A program made the translations under genes and the position numbers. A stretch of DNA of 64,000 nt, taken from assembly GCF_001039355.2 (NCBI RefSeq), contig NW_019775709.1, positions 97,509 through 161,508 on the forward strand, read 5' to 3'. Under the pieces are notes generated by a model, which was given only the letters and a program-made list of their open reading frames with translations, ran no database searches and had not been told where the DNA came from. The stretch is from Lingula anatina. Its lineage: Eukaryota > Brachiopoda > Lingulata > Lingulida > Lingulidae. Below, piece after piece: positions 23,654 through 35,693 of the stretch (the stretch's first letter is position 1; each line of letters begins with the position of its first letter).

Positions 23654-26600
23654 AAACGTTGGCTAATTTTATCGGTTAAAAACTGTTTTGTTAGTTTACA
23701 AAGCTAGAATTAGATGGGATATCGCAGTTGTATCTAATTAAAATTTTTGACTTACAACTTTGATTTTTTTAACCTTACATTTGTATAGTAAAGCTTTGTG
23801 TATTATCTTCGATATTCAATCTCTCTAGGTATGTATGCGAAAGTCAATAACTTAAAGGCGAACAACCCCGACCTGAAAGTACTCCTGGCTGTAGGTGGCT
23901 GGAAAATGGGAACAGCCCCGTTTATTGCTGTGTCATCTACGAGGGAAAAAAGGGAGAAGTTTATCACGAGGACGGCACAGTTTCTACGGCAACACGACTT
24001 TGACGGACTGGACTACGACTGGGAGTTTCCTGACGCAGATAGCAAGTCTAAATTCACAGATCTTCTTAAGGTGATAGTTTCTGAATATTTACATGAAGGC
24101 GTTAATTTTTCTATACATTTTATTCAATGGTTACACTTGAATAATCAAGTAATGTTATCTGTGGCACTAAAACGTTAAGACATAGTTAACGTTTCCGTTT
24201 TCTTTCTATTTTCAAATCTATTAGTCTCTATCTCCTTTAAGGTAACTCGTCAATATTATTGATATCACAAAACGAGCGCATTTATGAGCGTGGGGCTCTA
24301 TAATTTAAGGTACGAGAGTGGTGTATTCTGGTCATCCGGTGATGCAGCCCTTTTTCAGTCTAAATTTTAGCCACGTGTGAACAGATCCATTTGCAAGTTA
24401 AAATTAAAGTTGAAACATAGAGATTCGGTCAAATTACCGAAAAAAAAGTTTGGGGATTAAGAGATATAAAAGCATATAAAGGGGAGGCATACTAAAAAAG
24501 AACGAAATGTTAGCCTTATCAATGGAAATTTGAAAACGTCGAAAGAATGAAATAAGAGTGAGACCATGACAAGCGGCCCTTGCCACTCCGTAGTGCACCT
24601 TTTCAGTCTTGTTAGATACCTTTGCTGTCTTCATGTACCTAAGACCTCTCAAACAGTATAATATTTCTAATAAAGAAAAACTTTCATTTTTTATTTATTT
24701 AGGAAACCAACGAAAACTTCGAATCTGAGGCCGCTGCCGCTGGTAAAAAGAAATTGATACTCTCAGCAGCAGTTGCAACAGGGAAATGGGCAGTAGAGCA
24801 GGGGTATCAAGTCGAGGAAGTCTCCAGGTATGTGTATTTGGGTACCCTTGGTAGATACCATAAGTGTGCCATAAGTGCCGAGAGTATCCGATTGCAGGTT
24901 TGAAGCATGTAGGCCTCATAAACTGTTGTACAAGGTAAAGTGTCACAGGTCCAAACTCTTAAAACGAAACTTCATCTTTACAGGGACAATAAAAGTCTCA
25001 TCATTTCACGAAATTGTGATGTTATCTGTTTTAAACGTTTGATGAACATTTTAAAGGAACGTGGATTTCATCAATCTTATGGCATACGATTTCCATGAAC
25101 TTGGACCTGCTCAAGGAAAACGCCTGATGCAGAACGCGGCGCTCTTTTCTGGCGAGGAAGACAATGATGTAATGGCAACGCACAATGTCGTAAGTGAAGA
25201 CAAAAAGATAAATGTACTAAACTATTAAAATTAAATATTTTAGTAGAATAATTCTTTTTTTAAACTGCAAGCTTGTTAAATGAGGTGCTTTAGTAGAATA
25301 ATTCTTCTTAATCTGATGGCCAGGCACTTTTTATGATATGAAAATGTGATTGAATAAAAGTTTAAGGTGAGATTATTTCAAATTTATTAATGTACTATGA
25401 CAGGGCGTTTCAAAGCAAATGTATTTGGGCTGGTGAAATGACTCTTGAAAGCGAAAAATACGATCTTTTTTTCAGGACTACGCCATAAAGATGTGGATTA
25501 AGAAAGGAGCACAGCGAGAAAAACTGGTTCTGGGCTTGGGCGCGTATGGTAGAAATTTCAAAACCCTAAATGGCAATACCACTCCAGGAGCGCAGGCTCT
25601 CGACTATGGCCCTGCGGGAAGGTATACCGGTGAACCCCGCATGTACCCATATTATGAGGTAGGTTGAGTTTTCTACTTAATAAAAATGTTGATTTTTAGC
25701 TATTTAATGTGACAACATACTGTTTACCACGCATTTTCCAAATTTTACTGCGACAAACCGTGCACAATTAGTGCGCGTGTTGAAACAAAATTTCTGTATC
25801 ATTCCGTTTAATGTTTGCATTGGGTAACGCTGTCAACTGCAAATCTATGGGTTGGTTTTCGCTTTTGTTGACAATTTTATGTTAAATTTCATTTGCAACT
25901 GACATGCATGTTCCTGTTATTCTTCAGATTTGCGAGAACCTGAAAGATCCAGCTTGGGAGGAACAATGGGACGATGAGCGAAAAGTACCATATGCTTTCA
26001 ACACACAGGAGAACCTGTGGGTGGGATATGACAATCCTAGGAGCATCAGGGAGAAGGTATACCTTTTAAAGACCAATACAACAGCTTTAATCCATCAGTA
26101 GTTGAAACAACGTTCCATAAAAGATCTAATTGCACCAATACTGTATTATCTTTTACCACTGTTTTACACTATGAGTCTTGCTCTTGATTTTGCTACCATT
26201 TGATGGCATAAATTTTTTATTACACAGAGATTTTAATGTGCAAAGTTATTTGACTGGTGGTATCCTTACGAGCATTATGTATGTACGTCGCACCCATTTT
26301 AGGTTGACTATGCCGTCAATGAAAGCCTTGCGGGTATAATGATCTGGCCTTTAGATATGGATGACTTTAATAACAAATGTGGAACGGGAATTTATCCATT
26401 GCTCAGTGCAGCCAACGAGAGACTGGCTGTGTATGAGAAATCCACTACTACTACTGGCTTGACTCCCACAACAACTCGTGGTAAGTACAATCTAGAATAT
26501 TTCGCAACCGACGTTTAGTTTGATTCTGAAAAATTGTTAAAACCAGTTTCTAGATGAATAATTATAATTTACCAAAATAATGTCCCTTAGACGACCCCCC

Positions 26601-26922
26601 CCCCCAAAAAAAAGAAAAATTATCAGTATGCCAATTTCCTTCAAAAAATTTTTTTTTCCATTTTTTAAACCTTATTCCTTTGACATGCATGCATAGACAA
26701 AAATACATGCAAAAATACAGAACATTTCATTAGTGCATTCTTTTTTCTTTTAAATTTGTGTGTGTGTGTGTGATATTTGTCTTTCAATGTATCTTTTTTC
26801 TCTGTACAGATCGATGCAATTTCATAAGATGCGTGAGTGCAGCCGAGCAATGCTTTTCTTCCCTAAAACAGTATTTCATTCTTTGTTGTGGATTATTATT
26901 CACCATTCTGCTACGGACGTAA
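22560..26922 (+). CDS. GH18 chitinase, tandem copy 1, signal peptide and hydrophobic C-terminal tail
   Basis: Hydrolyses chitin; probably extracellular. Coding exons: 22560-22623, 23299-23487, 23829-24070, 24703-24827, 25057-25189, 25476-25658, 25928-26056, 26303-26480, 26810-26922. They join in phase to 451 residues. Residues 1-21 form a signal peptide ([21 protein letters not shown]). The catalytic motif DGLDYDWE gives D143, D146, D148 and the acid E150. Other family marks are [29 protein letters not shown] and [11 protein letters not shown]. After the barrel comes a short Thr-rich stretch and the tail [13 protein letters not shown], so there is no chitin-binding domain. The tail resembles a GPI-anchor signal or a membrane anchor. 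The start is the first of two ATGs; ATG 22563 and 22569 are alternatives. The last exon uses an acceptor at 26809 because the site used by copy 2 is lost here. Direct tandem duplicate of the copy at 29,526. Confidence 0.88.
23606..23651. repeat. Alternating purine-pyrimidine tract in chitinase intron 2
   Basis: ACGTGCGCGCGCGC followed by a CA run, about 46 bases in strict alternation, in coding intron 2 of copy 1. Copy 2 lacks it. Such tracts favour left-handed DNA. Confidence 0.8.
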
Positions 26923-27306
26923 CACTTCTGCTTCTACATATGTACTGGGAACAGTGGAAAGGCTTGGGCCAAAAACATGGAATGAAATGTAGAACAACCA
27001 AGGCACTAAATCCAGCTAGGATGTTATACGAGTGTGCTGTTTGGACTTCTTGGAAAACGTAACTCAAAAGCTTATGTTATGATAAAGGCTACTGGTGTTT
27101 AACACGGTGTTCCCATAGATTGCTTAATCTAGTCAAGGATGATAACACTTTTTTCAGATTTATACATTCACGTTGTAAAGATGAAAAAAGGTGACATGAT
27201 ATTTTTACAATGTCTGAAGTGAGCAAATATCGCAAAAATGTGAAAATTATATATTTTCTTTTATATTCTTTCGTATAATTCCTATTTTTATTTATATTTT
27301 TGAGTC

Positions 27307-27312
27307 AATAAA
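27307..27312 (+). terminator. Polyadenylation signal, chitinase copy 1
   Basis: AATAAA in the context GAGTCAATAAAAATA, 385 bases past the stop. The matching TAGTCAATAAATAT follows copy 2 at 34919, so the position is conserved. Confidence 0.6.
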
Positions 27313-27319
27313 AATAGTA

Positions 27320-28320
27320 ATTTATTTAATGTCAGCTTGATTTCTGAATTCTTCTGAACCATTAATGTTAAAACAGTGTTTAAATGGATTTTGATACAGC
27401 CTAAGGACATTTATAAATCATATTTAGGATCAGAAATCCAGTGGAAGCTTTTAAGAAAAGGCACTTTTATTAGATGAGTGCTCAAAGCCACTGTCAAAAA
27501 AAAAAAAAAAAAAAAAAAGAAAACTTACAGTGGGGTGTTTTACATATGGCCTTAAAGTCGGATAAAGGCCCTAAATGATATGTCACACTTTTTCATGGTA
27601 TATGGAATTGCGGCCAAGGTCACTTTTCTGAAAGACAACATTGCTGGCATTACGTTCAGTTAACATGACCACAACCACAACTGTAATAAATTTCAAAAAT
27701 TTTAAGCTTTTTTTCAAAATTTCAGTTTTACTGCGCATCCACCGGTGATAAAGTTTCGGTGCAATTAAGTCATTGATGTTCAAGTTTATTGGCTTACAGA
27801 ATTATTACCCTAAACTAAGACAGAATTCCTGCAGTTGAGCAAGTTGCTAAACGAATTGTTGTTCGTAATCAGTTCCTCACTGAAACGGTATCGCAGGAAG
27901 ATTGATCTCTCCGTTGAAACAAATAAAGACAAAAAAAGTACAGACTATGGTTGTGACGGTAAGAGTACATACTGTAGAAAAATTGTAAATAAACGTTTCA
28001 GTTCATTTTTGTTGAACTTCACGATATCAATTGTTAAACTAAAGATGACCAACTCATTGTCAATTTGCATAGTATAGGCCACTTTATTATCATTTTTGTG
28101 CTGCACTTTCACCGCCGCTGTCAGAAAAGTACACAAACGTTATAACGTCGCCGAGATGTGGATATATAGCGTTGTAGTAATGTTACGTTCCTTAATGTCA
28201 TTTTGGATTTGGCGGCCATATTTTAATTTTTAGACTTGTCCAATCCAGATTTGATTTGAATATCATTGACCATGTCATGCTTGTTGATAAAAAATGCACA
28301 ATTTATCACCAAATTGCTAA
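27320..28320. other. 3' flank and spacer between the two chitinase copies
   Basis: Holds an A-run (27497-27517) and sequence homologous to the flank after copy 2 up to about 28,010. Open frames here are not conserved between units, so no gene is called. Confidence 0.5.
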
Positions 28321-28518
28321 GTACATGTAGAACAGTGTACCTCGATCTAGTGCCTGTGTTTTGAAGTCGAATATAGTTTTTAAACCAGTGAAGCTAGAAT
28401 TCAGCGAAGGTGTCTCAAGGAGCTGAATCCATGAATTAAAATTGTTTTCTCCCTCTTAAAAGGCCTGATTTACGAAATAAAGGATTTGAGTCTCTGAACA
28501 CCACTATAGATATATAGA

Positions 28519-28525
28519 TATAAAA
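28519..28525 (+). promoter_or_regulatory. Candidate TATA box, chitinase copy 2
   Basis: TATAAAA in the context AGATATAAAACTGG, at the position equivalent to 21148. The presumed leader exon then runs to the donor GTGAGT at 28774. Confidence 0.4.
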
Positions 28526-29280
28526 CTGGGTTAAGTTGCCTTGTCTTTGAGGTCATTAGTATAATTATAGCACCTTTCAAACAAGACGCCCCTTAATCTT
28601 GGATTCTGGTTAATATTAAAATGATAAAATGTGCGTCACAACTGATAAACAGTGTTTTCCTCACCCATTAGACAGCCTTTAGTCATATTACTTCATGCAT
28701 ACCACCTTTTAATCACTCCAGACCTGATGACCAATCGAGTAACAACCTCCCAAATACAAATATTTATACTGAGGTGAGTTTTTTCTGTATTTCTCTTCCT
28801 ACTTCAGGGTTTATTTGATTAGTTTTCATTACTTTCTTTGTCAGCTTTTATTTTTCATGAAAAGAGGGATTAATTGTGAGCAGGTTAACAAAATTAACAA
28901 TTTTTGCAATATTCATTATGAAAGAGCTAAACAATTGGTATTATTAATATACACGTGTTCAGTTCAAGGTGGATTAAACAGAGCAGTACACAGTAAAATT
29001 GAAGAGAAGTAATAGAGTATTTTTTTCATAGGGGAGTTTTAGGTATAACAAAAATTGTAACAATAGAGACCACTCATACACAACTTAATTTTTTTCTACA
29101 AGCATCTGCTTTATGTTTTTATCAGTACACCAGTTTTGTTTCTTTCATGTAATTCTCTTTAGAAGTATTAGGTTTATGAAATGATTTTTTTAAAAAACGC
29201 CCATTAACATTTCTACGTGGTGTGAAATTTTATTTTTCGTAATATGTTACCAGAAGTTTGATTTTGAATCATATTCTTCA

Positions 29281-29335
29281 TGTGTAAGTATTCAACTAGG
29301 GTCATATTTTTTGCTCTCAGTTGATTACTTACACA
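29281..29335 (+). other. Inverted-repeat hairpin in the leader intron of chitinase copy 2
   Basis: Arms 29281-29297 (TGTGTAAGTATTCAACT) and 29319-29335 pair at 16 of 17 positions. The outer stem differs from copy 1 but is still paired, including a G:C to A:T change at one pair. Confidence 0.55.
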
Positions 29336-29525
29336 TAAGAGTCATTATTGAAAAAACGTCACATGCTATTTCGATATATCATACAATAATAAATTATTAT
29401 TTAAAGCTACATGTGGTGAAGGCAGGTACGCTTTTTTTTTATCTATATTGGCTTGTATTTTATTTAGGTGCCTAATCACCCGTATCAATCACGTTACAAT
29501 TCTCTTACAGTAATAGAAAAGAATT

Positions 29526-32500
29526 ATGGATATGCGGCATCTGACAGTTCTCCTAATGGGGATTTATGTTTTCAGTTTGACACAAGGTAAGTATGGGTGA
29601 CATGCATGGTTACGTATGGCCATTATCCATAACGATATGATATTTTCGCAAGCCGTTGACGTGGCCTCATTCCCATAAACACCATCGGTCTACGTGGATA
29701 GACCCAGCTCTGTAGGGATTTTCGCTGAGTGCAATGAGCTTAACTGTTAACACGCCTCTCCTGGCGTTCAGTACATGAATACAGAAAAGCTGGTGATTTT
29801 TCGAATAAGTTTGAAACAAGAGGGGGTCTGTGATTCAGTTCAGCTGTTTGCACTTATCAAAGTCCCCGTAGAGTTGGGTCGATATACGGAGACCGTTGCC
29901 TATGGGAATGGGGCGCAGTCTACTATCACTGCTACCAACTTAAGCATCTGCAGATAAAGGAGGTACAAAAACTTTACAAATGATATATTTCAGTTTTATC
30001 GGGTAGATAAAAATATTAATTTCATAGGTATTATATCTTTCATATTACCAAAAAAAAATTCCACATAATGCTACTGAATTGTCCCTTGCAGATGACAATG
30101 TCGATAGCTTACAATTCAAACAATTGACTTTGAAGGAAACTTAAGTTCAAAAACGTAATGTATAACATGTTATAGGCCGTATACGTTTGAAAGATAAACT
30201 TATCTGAGGCTATCACTTCTTGGCACTGGATTTGAAGAAAACCAAAGTTCAAAAACTTAATGTATGAATTAATGTATGCTTTGAAGACATGTTACTGAGT
30301 TGCTTCCAAACACACAAACACAAGCACACACACTGACATTTATTTATTACGCTTTTCTTCGTCACTCGTCTTGCGAGATTGTAAGCACTCTCATTGTTCC
30401 TCAGTCTGCTAGACTTAACAGTACAAAATGTCTTATTTCTGCTATATTAAGGTTCAGGGTACAAAAGAGTATGCTACTACACCAACTGGTCTCAATACAG
30501 GACAGATGACTCCATAAAGTTCTTCCCCGCCAACATTAATGCCTCTCTATGTACCCACATAATCTATGCGTTTGCCAATATAAGCGCTGGAGGACTGAAA
30601 CCGGACCAATGGAACGATGTGCTTGCCAAACCAAATATAGGTCAGTTTTGCCGAACATTCCACACATTGTTATTATTATGATCATGGGAAGAGTATATAT
30701 ATATATATAAATATATATTATTAAGTCTTAATTTGTATATTATATGAAGCGATTTAGTGATCCTTGGCAGCTAATATAGATATGCCAAAAATACCGAAAT
30801 CAGTCACCCAAATTAAAGCCTGTCTGATTCTGTTGCTATAAACTATTAGATTGGTTTTTAGCACCTGTATTCCAATTTTTGACTCACAAAGTAAATTTTC
30901 AACCGTAAAGTTATACATTTATGCCTTGAATAAAATTTCCCGATCTTCGTCAGCTCACCATCTTCGTTATTCCATCCTTTAAGGTATGTATGCGAAAGTC
31001 AATAATTTAAAGGTGAACAACCCCGACCTGAAAGTACTCCTGGCTGTAGGTGGCTGGGAAATGGGAACAGCTCCGTTTATTGCTGTGTCAACTACCAGGG
31101 AAAAAAGGCAGAACTTTATTTCGGGGACAGTGCAATTTCTACGGCAACACGACTTTGACGGACTGGACTACGACTGGGAGTTTCCTGACGCAGATAGCAA
31201 GTCTAATTTCACAGCTCTTCTTAAGGTGCTGAATGCCTGAATACGTTAATTTTTCATTTACCTTACTTTAAAGTGACCACACTAACGAAATCGATTAATG
31301 ATATATGTGGCTCATAGATTTGAAGAGGAATTAAATACTTAAAGGTATATAATATGATTTAGACCTTTACAAAGCAATAAATAAATGTCAATAAAATATA
31401 AAAAATAGAATAAAAAGATGAATAAGTAAAAGGTTAGTACATAATGTCACGATTTAAAGACCCATTTCGAACTCCGTCTTGAGTGAAATTCACCAACCTC
31501 TCCATTACGAGAGTACCTCGAAAACAATGCAATTGATGTCACAAGACGAACACATTGATAAAGTGGGGTTGTGTAATCTAGGGTACGATAGTGGTCTCTT
31601 TGTTCACTAGAAGTCTGGTAACGCAGTCCTTTTTCAATTTAAATGATAGTCACGTCTGAACAAAACCATTTTTAAGTGAAAATAGGAGTAAGAACATAAA
31701 GAATAGGTCAAATTACCGAAAAGACAGTTTAGAGTTTAAGAGATCGAAAGTGCGGTTTGAGAGATCTTACATTTAGTTAAGACCTCTCAAACTATACATG
31801 GCATTTTTGATAAAGAAAACCTCTCATTTTAGGAGACCAATGAAAAGTTCGAATCTGAGGCCGCTGCCACCGGTAAAAAGAAATTGATACTCTCAGCAGC
31901 AGTTGCCACGGGGAAATGGGCACTGGAGCAGGGGGGATATGAAGTAGAGGAAGTCTCCAGGTTTGAGCATTCGGAAAATCTTGGCAGATCCCGTAAGTCG
32001 TTTAACGAGTCACGGAATCTGCCGAGACTATCCGAACGCAGTGAACAAGTAGGCCTATGATAAAAATACCCCTCTGATATCACAGGGCATCTGAAATACA
32101 TGTAGTTGTCACAGATTGAAACAGTTCATAAACGCACACAAAGTTGTACAATCAAGCTATGGAAGGACACAAAGAGTCAAAGACTGATTCCACTGCACAT
32201 GAAATCCCTGGGCTGAGTCCCTACCTGAGACCATTTTATCAGCCAGAAGAGTTTGGACAAAAGGGAAAATTGAAACCAAAGTGGCAACTAAGAACACACC
32301 CAAAGCCTCTGTCGCCATGGCTTCACCAAAACGTCAGCAGAAGTTCGAGATAGTGGCATCTGTGAGTGAAAAGCAACCAAAGAAGGAACAGCCAGTACCT
32401 GAAAACAACTTGGCACCATCTGTACCTCAGAATGAAACATGTACTTAAAGTCATGAAGAAAAATCAAAAGCCTTTGAAAAGTCAATGCATAATAAACCAC

Positions 32501-34541
32501 TAACTGTACAATTTTGCGTGCGTTTATGAACTTTTCAATCTGTGACAAAGTATACCAAATTGAAGTATATGAACGGGAAGGCATAGCGTTCTAAATGACT
32601 AGTCAATCATTTTGAACTAAATAATTCGATCAAAAAATAGAATAAAACATCCAATCGAAGAGCAGGGACCGGTCCAATAATTATTTCTGAGTAGAAGAAA
32701 ATTGATCTTTTCCTAAGGAAAATTAATTTTGGTGGGTTAATCCATTATAGAGTTCCTTTAACTGTCACCAGTTGAAACTCTTATAGGTCAAAAATTTATC
32801 CTGACACGGACAATTAAAGCCTCATCATTTCACGAAATTGTGATATAATCCTTTATAAACGTCTGATGCACTTTTTTTGAAAGGAGTGTGGATTTCATCA
32901 ACCTTATGACATACGATTTCCATGAACTTGGACCTGCTCAGGAAAAACGCCTGGTGCCGAACGCGGCGCTCTTTTCAGGCGATGGAGAAAATGATGCAAT
33001 GGCACCGCAAAATGTCGTAAGTGAAGGCTTTAAGATAAATGGACTATACTTTAAAAATCAAGTAAAATTATTCTTCTTAAACTGGAGGTCAGGCATATGA
33101 AAAAGATGGTTAAAAAGCGCTTTTAATAATATTTCACTTTGGGATATTTCAATTTTATAAATACATGTTGACGGGTTGTTTCAAAACATTTGTGTATCTG
33201 GGTTTGGAACATGGTGAAATGACTCAAGCGAAAAGTACGATCTTTTTGCAGGACTACGCAGTAAAAATGTGGATTGAGAAAGGAGCACAGCCAAATTAAC
33301 TGGTTCTGGGGTTGGGCGCGTATGGAAGAAACTTCAAAACCCTAAATGGTAATACAACTCCGGGAGCGCAGGCTCTTGACAATGGACCTGCCGGAAGGTA
33401 CATCAATGAAAGCGGCATGTACCCATATTTTGAGGTCGGTGGTTTTTTTAACAAAGTTGTTTATTTTTGGTTTTGAAGTGTATACCTCGTATTTTCTACT
33501 ATGGTGATAAACCGTGTGCAGTGTGTGCGTGTTGAAGCATAATTTCTGTATCATACCATTTTATGTTTGCAATAGGTAACTGCAAATCTACGGATTGGTT
33601 TTCGTTTTTGTTGGCAGTGCCATGGGATATTTTTATGTCGCATTTCATTTGCAACTGACATTTTCTCGTTATTCTTCAGATTTGCGAGAACGTAAAAGAC
33701 CCAGCATGGGAGGAACAGTGGGATGACAAGCGAAAAGTACCATATGCTTTCAACAGACAGGAGAACCTATGGGTGGGGTATGACAATCCTACCAGCATCA
33801 AGGAAAAGGTATATTATTTTAAGACTACTACAATAGCTTCAATTCATCAGTGGCTGAAGCAGCATTTCATACAGATCCTGTTGTACCAATTTTGTATCAT
33901 TTTCTACCATGGCACTGTTATACACCCAGAGTGTTGATTCTCATTTTGCTGTTTTTGAGTTTGGATACGGCGTTTCATTTCTGGTGAACTACCATTGGAT
34001 GACATCAATTTTTTATTACTCGGAGTTTCATAAATTAAATAAATCTGGTGACATTATATGTACTGCGCACCCGTTTTAGGTAGACTACGCCGTCAGTAAA
34101 AGCCTGGCGGGAATAATGATCTGGTCTTTGGACCTGGATGACTTCAAGAACAAATGTGGAAAGGGAAGTTATCCCCTGCTTAGAGCAGCCAACGAGAGAC
34201 TGGCTGTGTATGAGAATTCCGCCACTACCGCCATGAATCCCACAACGACTCTTGGTAAGTACAATCAATGGAATGTTTCGAAACTGATGTTTAGGTTAGG
34301 TCTAAAGGAATTCTTGGAACCATTTTCAAGACAAGCAATAGTAATTTACCAAGAGAATGCCCCTCCGACGAAAATAATTTTTTTTAAAGATATTCCTTCT
34401 AAAAACCATTTCCGTTTCCTTTCTTTTCTCTTCTTTTTCTTTTTTTATTGTTGTTACTTTTAAAATTTTTTAAACATATTCCATTCACACATTTCAGTTC
34501 TTTGTTGTGGATTGTTATTCACAATTCTGCTACGGGCATAA
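29526..34541 (+). pseudogene. GH18 chitinase, tandem copy 2, interrupted by an in-frame TAA
   Basis: Coding exons: 29526-29586, 30452-30640, 30984-31225, 31833-31960, 32884-33016, 33252-33434, 33680-33808, 34080-34254, 34498-34541. All junctions keep phase; ignoring one stop, the frame is 427 codons. Signal peptide is MDMRHLTVLLMGIYVFSLTQ, and DGLDYDWE is intact with the acid at E149. In exon 6, where copy 1 reads CGA GAA AAA, this copy reads CCA AAT TAA, stopping at codon 267 (33297-33299). The predicted product lacks the last barrel strands, including IMIWSLDLDDF, so it should be inactive. Everything downstream is still open, with a conserved tail ([13 protein letters not shown]). That suggests a very recent lesion, a polymorphism or a base error. 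Exon 6 is 183 nt in phase 0-0, so skipping it would keep frame but remove the YGR region. A transposon sits in intron 4. Confidence 0.72.
32105..32550. mobile_element. 446-bp inverted-repeat transposon (MITE or Pack-type) in chitinase copy 2 intron 4
   Basis: Terminal inverted repeats at 32105-32149 and 32506-32550 are 45 bases each. They share TTGTCACAGATTGAAA, AGTTCATAAACGCAC and TTGTAC with a few mismatches and two balancing one-base indels. The element is flanked by TA on both sides (32103-32104, 32551-32552), consistent with a TA target duplication as in Tc1/mariner-like elements. The interior looks coding in two consecutive frames: MEGHKESKTDSTAHEIPGLS from 32159, then a frame with ASPKRQQKFEIVASVSEKQP ending near 32448. 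No transposase is recognisable, so it is non-autonomous. Chitinase copy 1 lacks it at the equivalent place near 24,910. Confidence 0.8.
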
Positions 34542-34918
34542 TACTCTTCTGCTTGTACATGTACTAGGCAAAATGGAAAGACTTTGGCCTTGTCATAAAC
34601 AGGGAAAGAACTGTACAACGACCGTGGCACTAAACCCAGCTAAGATATTACATGTATTTGAGTGGGCAGCTTATGTTTCCATTAAACCTATTGATGTTCC
34701 ACACGGTATTCACATAGATTGCTAAATCTAACCAAGGATGATAACAATTTCTTTTCAGATTTATGTATTTACGGTATTAAGATGACATAAGGTGACATGA
34801 TTTTTTACCTTGTAATATTGACTGAATTGGGCAAAAAATGCCAATGATCCAAAATTTTTAACAAATATTATTTAACATTCATTCGCATAATGTCTTAATT
34901 AATGATTATTTTATAGTC

Positions 34919-34924
34919 AATAAA
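34919..34924 (+). terminator. Polyadenylation signal, chitinase copy 2
   Basis: AATAAA, 378 bases past the terminal TAA, in the same context as the signal after copy 1. Confidence 0.55.
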
Positions 34925-35185
34925 TATGATTTCTTATGTTTTGTCAGTATCATTTCTGAATTCTTCTGGACCATTTATGTTGAAAGTGTTTAAATGTTTT
35001 TTGTGGCAGCTTAAGAAAATTCATATTAAGCAAGAATTTAGAAATGCAGTAGAAGTTTTTGCTTAAAAGCACTTTTATGTCTCCTCCATCTCAGTGTACC
35101 ACAAACTTTCATAGTCTCATTCATAACAAGAAAGAAGGCAACAAAGAATATTGATTGTTCGTGATTTGGCCAAACAAGGCCGTTT

Positions 35186-35191
35186 TTTATT
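35186..35191 (-). terminator. Possible polyadenylation signal, modular chitinase
   Basis: AATAAA on the minus strand about 500 bases past the stop at 35694. AT-rich sequence makes chance matches common, so this is weak. Confidence 0.25.
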
Positions 35192-35693
35192 ATAATGCAC
35201 TATCATTAGTACGTGAAAGAAAAATATTACAGTGGGGTGGCATGCATGTGGTCTAAAACACAAATAAAAGGCCTTAAGTGATGAGCACGTGAAGTGAACT
35301 GGACCCATACCACAACATGATTTAAGCCTAAAGTTTTCATAGAAGTCTTTTTTCAAAATCTTTGATATGCCCATCCACCAGTGATGATGTTTGGGAGAAA
35401 TCGAACCGCTGGTATTCACGTTAAGCGGCTTACAGAATAAATGACCCTAAAAAAAGAGAGAATCCCTCTCCAGCCTCTACATGTCTTGCAGTTTCGCAAA
35501 CTCCCAAACTAATTGTTGCACGTAATGGATTCCACACTGAACTACTATTGCACAGTGCAGATACCGCACGGAAACTAGTCTCTCGGTTGAGAAAAATGTG
35601 TAAAGGCGGACTGTGATTGTGACGGTAAGAATACATACTGGAGAAAATCGTAAACAATGGGCGATGGGCGATGGACGGCGAAATCAACTGTCT

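Larger units (their letters stand above)
20830..28010 (+). repeat. Chitinase tandem duplication, unit 1
   Basis: Homology with unit 2 (about 28,327-35,660) covers the promoter, leader, introns, exons and 3' flank. Matched anchors include CAGTGAAGCTAGA upstream, CGCCCCTTAATCTT in the leader, every coding exon, and GTGACGGTAAGA with ACATACTG near the right end. The copies are clearly diverged in introns, so this is a true old duplication, unlike the single-N blocks. Confidence 0.85.
28327..35660 (+). repeat. Chitinase tandem duplication, unit 2
   Basis: Direct repeat of unit 1. Extra sequence includes a 446-bp transposon in coding intron 4. The right end merges into the 3' flank of the oppositely oriented modular chitinase. 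Confidence 0.85.

Noticed and set aside
26760-27062. 100-codon plus-strand frame over the last chitinase exon
   Set aside because: The frame is not conserved in copy 2, whereas the tail frame [12 protein letters not shown] is.
32144-32353. 69-codon frame as an independent gene
   Set aside because: It is wholly inside the inverted-repeat transposon, with no promoter or splice context; described there as possible captured sequence.
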